A stretch of 64,000 bases of DNA, taken from contig WAID01000009.1 in the NCBI GenBank assembly GCA_016584495.1, positions 4,030,001 to 4,094,000 on the forward strand, read 5' to 3'. The translations under genes were made by a program, and so were the position numbers. Below the pieces are notes generated by a model. It saw only the letters and a program-made list of their open reading frames with translations, was not told the origin of the DNA and searched no databases. Position 1 is the first letter of the stretch; each line of letters starts with the position of its first letter. Source of the DNA: Celoporthe dispersa. Taxonomy: Eukaryota; Ascomycota; Sordariomycetes; Diaporthales; Cryphonectriaceae. Shown piece by piece: positions 55,801 through 64,000 of this stretch.

Positions 55801-58800
55801 ATCTGCGACGTGGATATCCGCAAGGAGACACCACCGTTCTCCCTCATCTCACAGCCCCTCGAGAGCGCCTGTGCCGAGGCAGCCCAGGCCTGCGGGGCGG
55901 ACCCAGAAGCCGTCGAGGACATCTACCCCTGCACGCCCACGCAGGAGTCCCTAGTCACCTTCTCCCTCAAGTCGAGCGAGCCATATGTGGCGCAGAGGGT
56001 CGCCTGCGTGCCGCCGCACCTGTCCCTCGACGCCCTGCAGCAGGCCTGGGAGGCGGTCGTCGCGGCGAACCCGATCCTGCGCACCCGTGTGGCCCAGCTG
56101 CAGGACCCCGGCCTCCAGCAGGTCGTGCTGAGGGAGAAGGTCCACTGGAGGCGCTCGACGGACCTCGCGGGATACCTCGAGGAGGACCGGAACGAGAGGA
56201 TGGACCTCGGCCAGAGCCTGGCCCGGTACGCCATCGTCGACGACGCCAAGGACGGCAAGCGGTACATGGTCTGGACCGTCCATCACGTGCAATATGACGG
56301 GTGGTCTGAGCCGCTGATACTGGACATGGTCGTGGAGGCCCTCAAGAGCCCAGCCGCCGAGGTGCAGACGCAGACCAGGGCACAGATGAAGAACTTTGTG
56401 CAGTGGGTCCGCGACACAGACGAGGCCGCCATGCGGGCGTTCTGGCGGGCCGATCTGCAGGACGCCATGGGGCCACAGTTCCCGCGGACCCCGTCCAGGG
56501 ACTTCCTGCCGACCCCAGATGCCGTGGTCGAGCGACAGATACGTCTCGAGTCGGCAGACGGGCTGCCCTTCACCGTGGCGACGCTGATCCGCGGCGCGTG
56601 GGCCCTCGTGGCCTCGCAGTACAGCGGCAGCGACGATGTCATCTTTGGCGAGACCCTCACGGGCCGCGACATCTCCCTCCCTGCTGTCGAGGACATACTC
56701 GGACCGCTGAACGCCACGATCCCCATCCGCATCCGCCTGAGCCGGACGGTCTCCGTCGCGTCCTATCTGCAGAGCGTGCAGCAGGTCATGTCGGCCCGCA
56801 TCCCGTACCAGCACATGGGCATGCAGTACATCAGGAGAGTCAGCGTCGACGCTCAACACGCATGCGAGGCCCCGACGGGCCTGGTCATCCAGCCGGAGCC
56901 GGAGCTCGTGGGCGGCGAGCTGGGCTTTGAGCTGGGCGATCCCGTGCGCGAGGCCCTCCACTTCAACCCGTATCCCCTCATGCTGGCCTTTTGGGCTGCG
57001 GAGAGGCGGGTTCAGGGTCTGCGCCAGCTTCGACAGCAGCCTGGTCGAGGTCGCACAGATGGAGCGCGTCCTGGCACAGCTGGAGACTGTCTGTGTGCAG
57101 CTGACACAGGGCCTCGACAGGAGGGTCGAGGAGATCTCCTACCTGCCACAGGCGGAACTGGACCAGATCTGGCGCTGGAACCAGACGCCTCCCCCTGTCC
57201 CTGGACGAATCAACGGGTCACCCTCGAGCAGGTGCAGGCATCAGGAGCGGAGCTGAGTATCCTCGCGCGGTCGTCCCCTGGGTGGTTGATCCGCGCAACC
57301 CGTCCGTGTTGTCGCCCATCGGCTGTCCCGGCGAGCTCTGGCTGGAAGGGTCGTGCATCGCAGGCGGCGAGGCGGTTGATACGCCGGCCTGGCTGGTGGC
57401 TGGGAGCTCTGAGTGCGTGGGCCGGGCGGGCAAGGTACGACCGACGGGCGACATTGTGCAGCTGCGGCCAGATGGCGTTCTGGTCTTTGTCGGCCGCAAG
57501 GATGATATGGTCCCGGTCTCAGGGCACGCAGTCAATGTCGCAGATCTTGAGGCGCACTGCGCAAGGCTGCTCCCACCGTCGGCTCGTGCTGCCGCCGCCG
57601 TGTTCGAGACCTCGTCGTCGGATGACAACACGCACAAGGAGCAGGAGCTGGTCATCCTCGTTGAGCAGCAGCAGCAGCAGTCCTCCACGGAAGAGAGCAT
57701 CGAGGTCATGTTCATGAGGCATGAGGTCAGCTGTGATGAGTCGGATCCTGACAGCTTCATGACGACGCTCTGCGCCGACGTCCCCATCAGCCTCGCTGTC
57801 GCCCTCAAGAAGCTCGACAAGTTCATCCGAGACGACCTCCCCTCGAGCTCGGTGCCCTCCGCCTACGTCGTGGTCGATCGGCTCCCCCTAAACAGCAGCA
57901 GCAGAGAAGTGGACCGCAGCACCCTCAAGCAGCTGGCCTCCAGGATCCCGCGGCACGTGCTCGGCCAGCTCCGTGACGGGTTCAAGAAGGCGTGGGAGAC
58001 AGACCTGGCACCGGCCAGCCTGACAGTCGCGGAGGACATCCTGCGCTCCTCGTGGGCACAGCTTCTCCGCATGCGCCCGGAGCAGATCGACGTCGACGAC
58101 AACTTTTTCCGCCTCGGAGGTGACTCGGTGCTTGCGATGAAGCTGGTCTCCGGCCTGCGCGGCCAAGGGCACGGGCTGACTGTGGCCGATGTCTTCCAGC
58201 ACATGCGTCTTGGTGATGCGGCCAAGGTGTTGAAGGTGAACACGGCGACGGCGGGCAAGACGCTGCAGTACAAGCCCTTCTCGACCCTGCGCGGCTTCTC
58301 AGACGTAGACCGGTTCTTGTCCGAGGCTGTGCGGCCCAAGCTGGCCAGCTCGGCGTGGCCGATCAAGGACGCAGCACCGGTGACGGACTCTCAGGCGCTC
58401 GATATCAGGGCGACCGTCGACGCACCGCGGACTTCGGTGCAGTACACCATGTTGTACCTCGACGGCGGTGTGGAGCGAGAGCGTCTGCTTCAGGCCTGCA
58501 GGGACCTGGTCAAGACCCACGACATCCTGCGCACAGTGTTCGTCGAGCACCAGTCCACTTACTTCCAGGTCGTTCTGGACGAGCTGGACACGCCTCTGGC
58601 CATGCAGGAGACCGAGGGCGAGGCGGATCTCAGCCAGGCCGTCGCCGCCATCTGCACCGAGGACATTGAATCCGAGATCACGCTCGGGGCACCATTCCTC
58701 AAGATGTTCCACGTCACAGGCAGAGATGGCCAGCAGTGCCTCGTGCTGAGGCTCTCCCACTCTCAGTACGACGGCATGTCCCTCCCCAGACTGCTGCAGG

Positions 58801-59651
58801 ATCTGGAGACGCTGTACACCGGAGGCAAGGTCACCACCGACTTCGAGCACTTCCCCACATACCTGGCCCGTATCAAGGACGACCGCGCCCAGGCCAAGGC
58901 CCTCAGCTACTGGCGGAACCTGCTTCGGGACTCCACGCTGTCCGCGCTGCCGGGCCAGTCGACGCTCCCCGGCAACAGGGGCGTCTTCAGGGAACAGGCT
59001 GCCATCGAGTCCTTCCAGCCCCTAGACGACATCACCACCGCCAACCTCCTCACCGCGGGCTGGGCCCTGGTCCTCGCGCGACGCCTCGGCACCGCAGACG
59101 TGACCTTTGGCGGCGTAACCTCGGGCCGGAGCATCGATGTCGACAGTGCCGCGGGTGTCGAGAATGTCGTTGGGCCGTGCTATCAGCTGACGCCCATCCG
59201 GGTCTCCTTCTCGTCTGGGTGGACGGCGGCCGACCTGCTGAGCTTCGTCCAGCGGCAGAGCGCCGAGTCTGCGGCGTATGACTTTGTCGGGTTCGAGACG
59301 GTGGCCAGGGAGTGCGCGGCGCAGTGGTTGTCGTCGTCGTCGTCGTCAGCGCCGCCGGATGGTCCCGCCGGGGCGGTGCGGACCTTTGACTCGATCGTGC
59401 ACCACCAGGACTGGGACGACACGGACTCGATGCCGTTCGCCGGAGGTGAGGCCAGGTTGGCCATCTCGAACCCGCACGGGGATAGCCCTCGGCCTCTGAA
59501 GGTGGTCTCGTTTGTGCGGGAGGGGCAGCTGCGGGTTGGGGTGGTCGGGAGCGAGAGGGATCTGGAGTTTGTGGAGGGTGTGCTCGGGGAGCTGGCTGAG
59601 GCGGTCCGGGAGCTCGCCGGGGGCGGTGATGGGCAGCCGATCTTGGCCTGA
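52898..59651 (+). CDS. sidD: Extracellular-siderophore NRPS, SidD/NPS6 type (A-T-C-dA-T-C)
   Basis: Assembles N5-acyl-N5-hydroxyornithine units into fusarinine/coprogen-type siderophores. Exons 52898-53308 and 53697-59651; the intron holds a 180-base GAA repeat. Domain order: N-terminal region; adenylation domain (FTSGSTGTPKGVKIS, IGYGPCECTIG, YKTGDLG, QVKLRGQRVELGEIE, SGKIDRKRLR); carrier DNFFALGGESVAAM; condensation VHHVQYDGWS; a short degenerate adenylation remnant (GCPGELWLEGSCIAGG, VFVGRKDDMVPVSGHAVNV); carrier DNFFRLGGDSVLAM; condensation LSHSQYDGMS. This is the NPS6 architecture. Three one-base insertions break the frame as given: C5 at 54602-54606, one extra base at 57001-57006, and C5 at 57191-57195. 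Removing one base at each restores a continuous protein of roughly 2,100 residues. They are probably sequence errors. Confidence 0.92.
53438..53617 (+). repeat. (GAA)60 microsatellite in the sidD intron
   Basis: About 60 uninterrupted GAA triplets, inside the 388-base first intron of sidD, preceded by GAAA and A-rich sequence. The coding strand carries the purine (GAA) strand. Confidence 0.95.
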
Positions 59652-60429
59652 CTGGAGGGTGTGTCTATGGCAGGTGTGGGAGGTGATGGAGCCGCCTAGC
59701 ATCCGAGCTGTTGTGGTTGCGTATGGGGTTGCCGTGTTCCTATGATGATACGAGGAAAGGCATCCATCCTGGTGATTTTTATATTTTTTGCATGTATTCT
59801 CATTCTTGATAGGATTCTCGTTCTGCATAGGCATTGTATCTCTTTTGTTCATGTAAAATTTAGGCTCACCATTACACTTCAGACCGACCTCAACATGCTT
59901 GTGACATGATCTCATGGATCAGACCCGAGATAGGACGGTTTTATGAGATGAGCATGGCGTGGTCTTTTCACACAGTTTTCTCGCTGGTCGATGTGGCTTG
60001 ATAATGGGACACTTCCATTTTACGAGTTGGAGAGCAGTGTAGCTGTGGGTAATGAGATCCCATGTCTGGGCCATACTGGACTGTGAGGTGTGGGAAGGTA
60101 ACTTGCTTGTAGCAGTGTTATGAAGTTTTGATGTGTTTTCCTAGACACAGGGGACTAAATACATGCTGTAATTAATATAAAACAAATACTAATTAAGAAT
60201 GAAATTAAACTATAAGTAGTTACCCAAAAATATGAAGCGATAATTTCCCACACACGTAGTTGGCAGACTAACAACTAAAAGAGTGTAGCGGAAAAGCCAT
60301 GTATAATAATATACCGCCATTACTAAATTCCCTTGAGGCACTCTTTTGCCAAATACACAGCTGACTGATCCCTTTCCAGCCATAGAATGGTCCAGTGATA
60401 TGGTTTGCTTCTCAACAGGACCCAGACCT
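59652..60429. other. Convergent 3' flanks of sidD and the repeat-protein gene
   Basis: Gene-free, with an AT-rich island at about 60140-60330 (TTAATTAATATAAAAC-like) that contrasts with the GC-rich genes either side and may mark the cluster border. Confidence 0.5.
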
Positions 60430-61385
60430 CTAGTCACTACCATCCTCGACTGAGGGATAAGTTCCATACCCGGTATACTGCCCATAGGAAGGCAGGTTCT
60501 CGCCAGCGCCCTCGTATTCGCCATAGCTGGCATATCCACCACGCTTCGCCTTGCCTACAGCCGCTCTGGGCTTCCCGGCGGCCCGCCTCGCAGGACCAGC
60601 CCGTCTAGGGTACTGGCCGTACGAGCTATACTGCCCATATCCGCCCTCGGGCACGGGATAATTGTCGTACGTGCCGTAGCTGCCGTAGTCGCCGTAGTCG
60701 GCAACAGCGTCGTCGGCCTGCGCCTCTCGCTTTTGCGGGGGATAGCTTCCGTAGGCGCCGTACTGACCGTACTCACCGTAGCCATCCTCAGGCGGCGGGT
60801 AGTCGGTGTAGGCACCGTAGACACCGTATTCAGTGTAGCCAGCTGCGTCATCTCTGTTTGTTTTGTGGTAAATTACGCGGTCAGCTCTCTATGTCCTCGT
60901 CTCGCTATGTTCTGCTGTTGTTGAACTTTTCTTGGCCCCTGGGGCTCTGGGCTTGACGTACCTGACGACGACGTCGGGGCCGTCCTCGGGAATTCCGAGG
61001 TCCTGGGCAATGGCATCGACGACGGGGACGTCGATGGCCACAGTGGGTAGTGACTGGCGCTTGGGCTTGAGGGTCCTGTTGTGGTGATGGTTAGATTTTG
61101 TTTTTATATAATTTTCATGCCTTGTCTTGGAGATGATGGCACACACACACACACACACACACCAATGAAACAAAAGAGAAACAGGAGAAACATGGATAAG
61201 GGGATTCTCAAGTCATCAACATACCTGGTCTGGGCACCACCGTTTAGGCCTTTGGCGAGCTCGACATCAGCCTGCAGAGCGTCGAGGGCAACAACATCGA
61301 TCTCGTCTAGCTGAGGAATGCTCCGGGCGACGGGCTTGGCCAGGGCCAAGGTCATGGAAGCGAGGAGCACGGCGGTGGTCTTCAT
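60430..61385 (-). CDS. Secreted Tyr/Gly-repeat protein with Kex2-type sites (candidate RiPP precursor)
   Basis: Exons 61385-61225, 61075-60962 and 60853-60430; 232 residues. Signal peptide MKTTAVLLASMTLALAKPVA, an acidic pro-region (IPQLDEIDVVALDALQADVE), then after exon 2 (LKPKRQSLPTVAIDV) a repeat region built on Y-G-x-Y-G-x-Y-x-x-Y-P: GYTEYGVYGAYTDYPPPED, GYGEYGQYGAYGSYP, DYGDYGSYGTYDNYPVPEG, GYGQYSSYGQYP, SYGQYTGYGTYPSVED. Dibasic sites follow or precede units: PKR-QS, QKR-EAQA (resembling Kex2 plus dipeptidyl-aminopeptidase sites), PRR-AG, ARR-AA, AKR-GG. I do not recognise a named family. It lies 1.6 kb from a divergent UstYa-type oxidase gene, the partner of Kex2-processed Tyr-containing precursors in dikaritin clusters. 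Alternatives: a cell-wall or adhesive Tyr-rich protein. Confidence 0.75.
61140..61162. repeat. (CA)11 microsatellite in an intron of the repeat-protein gene
   Basis: Dinucleotide run within the first intron (61224-61076). Confidence 0.85.
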
Positions 61386-62969
61386 TGTGAAAGATGGTCA
61401 AGGGGAAGAGAAGACACTTTTGGTCTGTAGAAAAGAAGAAAATGGTTCTTGTTGGTCTTGGATGACAATCCTGTAGGTGTGCTGTAGGATGAAGAAGCAT
61501 GATACCCTCTCCCTCAGGTCCATCTGGGCAACGGTCGATCCTTTTATATTCGAGACGCCGTGTATGAGCTCATGAGACGACCTCACCTGTCGGTGATTCT
61601 TGACCCGGACACTCGCTGCCTCTATCCGTCTCTGGCCACCTCTGTCTTTCTCTCTCTTCTCTGGCCGTCATCGTTACCAGCACATCTCTAGCTGATCCGC
61701 CTAGCCGGAGCCAGGTCGGGCGAAGCGGCGCGGGTCCCCAGTCCTGGCTCTTGTCTTTCAGCTCTTGCACCTCCGTCTCCACGATGATGGCATGAGACGG
61801 GAGAGTGACGAGGCGAGGCGGGAGGTAGAGTTGTGTGCGTGATTGACACAAGGTGACTGTGTACCATGATGATCGTATGTCATCTACCACCATCGGAGGC
61901 TGTGGACCCTTCAGGACGGACAACCGCTTGCGGCAGTTCAGCTGTTTTAGCTACCGCGCGGCTCAATTCCGTAGGACCAGCTCTGGCACCAGGTGAGCCC
62001 GAGGATCTGGGCAGGCCATCATCGTTAGCGCGATCGCATGGGCGAAAGGCAGACGGAGGAGATGATGGAGAGAAGAAACACGTGCTCGCTCGTTCTCCAG
62101 GCAGGGGATGTACCGTGGTAGGTGTTGTGCTAGCAGTGATGCGATGTGATATGACTTGAGGCTAGAGAAGAGCCGTCAGACCAAAGAAGAACGCAGCAGG
62201 GTCGACACCAGACCAAGAAAGGTCTAAAGTCTGGGCTGGACTCCCCCCTTCCGCCGACCCGACTGCGTGGCTACCGGGGCTTCATGGGGAAAGGCTCCCA
62301 CGCGAAGCCTCTGCCGTGTCTCAAAATTAGCAGTGGCGCCGTCGACGGTTACCGCCAGGCCGTCTGCCTGCTACTGTCTACTACGTAGCATCGTCTTTGC
62401 CAGAAACGTGGGGAAGACAAAGCAAGTGCCGAGCACTGGCAGAGGCAAGGCGGGGATGATACCATAACTTAGTCCAAAACCAGCTGAGGCTGTGTCTCTC
62501 CTCCCAAGGGCCCAAGACATGCCAGCGCTACCAAGCAAAGTCGCAAACGACCGGCGCGAGAGCCGGCGCGTTGCTGGACCAAGTATCGTGGGGGTCTCGG
62601 ATATCTTTGGCCCGACCTGTGCTGGACGATACTCTGTCGCATGCGGAACGGTGATCGATGGAGGCGAGAGGCTGATGGGGGATCGGGACGGGCTGTGATC
62701 GATCATCATGGCTCCTTTTCCTCAAAACGACCATGTCTCACGGGAGAGAGTTGGCCGAGGAGTTCGGTCTGACCAAGACATTCCAAGGTTCTTCGCTCTG
62801 TGGATAGGAGGCTCTCGACCTTGCGTCAAGTCTGAGACCTCCTCGAAGACGTGTGCAACGGATATCCTCTTGTCCAGCCTGAAGCTGCGCAGCACCCAAC
62901 ACTACTCCTCCTCCTAGGAACAGCAGCAAACAAGCAAGGCTCTCTCAGAATCTCAACCAATCTCCAGAC
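61386..62969. promoter_or_regulatory. Divergent spacer between the repeat-protein gene and the UstYa-type gene
   Basis: 1.58 kb between opposed starts with no credible gene. A minus frame at 62371-62709 was considered and not supported. No regulatory motif recognised. Confidence 0.5.
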
Positions 62970-64000
62970 ATGTCCGCAGTGATGAAGCAGAAGAAGGCCA
63001 TGTCCGACCCTACGGATGCAGAGTCGCAACCTCTCAACGCCGCCGCCCCCTACGCAGACAGCATCGATAGCGAGGAGGACGGCTTCTCGATGCTCAACAG
63101 CGGCTCCCAGCCATCGAGAGGCAGGAGAAGCTACCTCCTCCGCACGCCTCTCCTTGTCCTGGGCGTTCTCGTCTGCACTGGCATCCTGGGCGCCCTCGTG
63201 GGTGCGTTTGTGCGCGGCCGACTCGCTGACTGGGACGCTCGCTGTGCAGAGTACACAGCAAAGTACTGTAAGTATGCTTCTTCGGGTGATTGCATCTCTG
63301 CAGGACTAACCACTTTTTTTTTCCTTCTCAAAGCGCCTGTGGTTCGTGATGTGGCCGTCAGATACGACACACAGCTCTTCAACGGCTCCCTCATGAAGGA
63401 GGACATCTACCGGCAGGGAGCTGGTCCAGAGGTGGATGCCGCATGGGAAGCTCTCGGGGTAGACTGTACGTAATACAGGAGAACCCCCGGCCCAACCTTT
63501 CCCCCTTTCTCTGCCTCTGGCCATCATATCCAGAGCGCGAGGGCTTACCTTGAAGGTGCAGACCGAGCCGGGATCATATCGGATGAGGAGGGCCGCATGA
63601 GCGGCTTGACCTCTGCGCATGTGCAGCGGGCCGAGAAGTACGGCGGTGGTTTCTTTGTCAACGTCGAGGGATTACACCACCTCCACTGTCTTGTGAGTTG
63701 TCGCCAGCCAGACCAATGTGCCGAGACTACCAGAACCTCTCTGTCTGACGTGGGCGATGCCATCTCTTCCTCCATTGGTCTTTAGAACCTCCTGCGAAAG
63801 TCGTTGTACTACAACTATGACCACTACAAGGCCATGGGAATGCATGCATTTGCAAACGAAGACTATATCCTACAGCTTCACGTGTGTAAGTGTGAAAGCT
63901 TTCCCCCTCCCCGTCCCACCCACAAGAGTCCTACCAAGCGGCACCGAGGCTGACCGTTCTTCTCAATCGGCTTCTCCCAACCTCCAGCCCACTGCCTCGA
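62970..64000 (+). CDS. UstYa-type (DUF3328) oxidase, 3' end outside the window
   Basis: Membrane-anchored DUF3328 protein; family members oxidise and cyclise RiPP core peptides (ustiloxin-type) or modify other metabolites. Exons 62970-63267, 63334-63465, about 63534-63692, 63786-63885 and 63988 to the edge. Seen: an acidic N terminus, one membrane helix (LLVLGVLVCTGILGALVGAF), YDTQLFNGSLMKEDIY, GAGPEVDAAWEALGVD, AEKYGGGFFVNVEGLHHLHC and NLLRKSLYYNYDHYKAMG, then SHCLD at the window end. The two His-x-x-His-Cys-like motifs (HHLHC; HC after HVS) are the family hallmark. The third exon's acceptor does not fit cleanly: the obvious CAG at 63533 is one base out of phase with the downstream frame, so either another acceptor (such as AAG at 63555) or a one-base error applies. 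C-terminal residues are missing from view. Confidence 0.8.

Noticed and set aside
52898..59651. Interpretation of sidD as several small NRPS genes or a pseudogene
   Set aside because: The three frames join exactly after one-base corrections and recreate the known domain order; similar indels occur in housekeeping genes.
62371..62709. 112-residue minus-strand frame in the RiPP-like spacer
   Set aside because: No signal peptide, domain or splice support; probably chance.

Overview
The window is nuclear DNA of a filamentous ascomycete (Pezizomycotina, most likely a Sordariomycete). The evidence is short GT-AG introns with CTAAC or CTGAC branch sites, long CT- and CAAC-rich leaders, divergently arranged ATP-citrate lyase genes, fungal kinetochore subunits and a type VI (NPS6/SidD-like) siderophore synthetase. 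I find 20 protein genes, no convincing tRNA or rRNA, no transposon and no CRISPR array.

Layout. 0-2.7 kb: no gene. 2.7-5.2 kb: cobalamin-independent methionine synthase (-). 6.7-11.2 kb: two inner-kinetochore genes, a CENP-Q/Fta7-like protein (-) and a Cnl2/Nkp2 protein (-), on either side of an ER thioredoxin-like membrane protein (+). 11.6-15.8 kb: eaf3/MRG15 (+), whose chromodomain and MRG exons are separated by a 3.04 kb intron that holds a second, long Zn2Cys6 reading frame running in frame into the MRG exon. 17.6 kb: mitochondrial ribosomal protein uL30m (-). 19.2-27.0 kb: ATP-citrate lyase acl1 (-) and acl2 (+), diverging across a 3.7 kb spacer. 27.9-35.3 kb: GPI-anchored GH72 glucanosyltransferase, secreted intradiol dioxygenase and an alpha/beta hydrolase (all -).

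36.4-59.7 kb is a coherent extracellular (fusarinine/coprogen-type) siderophore cluster: MFS siderophore-iron transporter (-), sidF acyltransferase (-), sidH hydratase (+), ABC transporter of SitT type (+), sidJ esterase (-) and the NRPS sidD/NPS6 (+, A-T-C-dA-T-C). SidH and SidF would make the anhydromevalonyl group in peroxisomes (C-terminal SKL and AKL), SidD would assemble the siderophore, the transporters move the siderophore and SidJ releases iron by hydrolysis. Six exact ATCWGATAA (SreA-type GATA) sites lie in the cluster's intergenic DNA.

60.4-64.0 kb: a secreted Tyr/Gly-repeat protein with Kex2-type dibasic sites, divergent from a UstYa-type (DUF3328) oxidase cut off by the window end. 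This pair looks like the edge of an uncharacterised dikaritin-type RiPP cluster.

Caution: several conserved genes (methionine synthase, acl2, eaf3, sidD, the alpha/beta hydrolase) each contain one-base indels, mostly in short homopolymers. The pattern is best explained by residual assembly error, not by gene decay.
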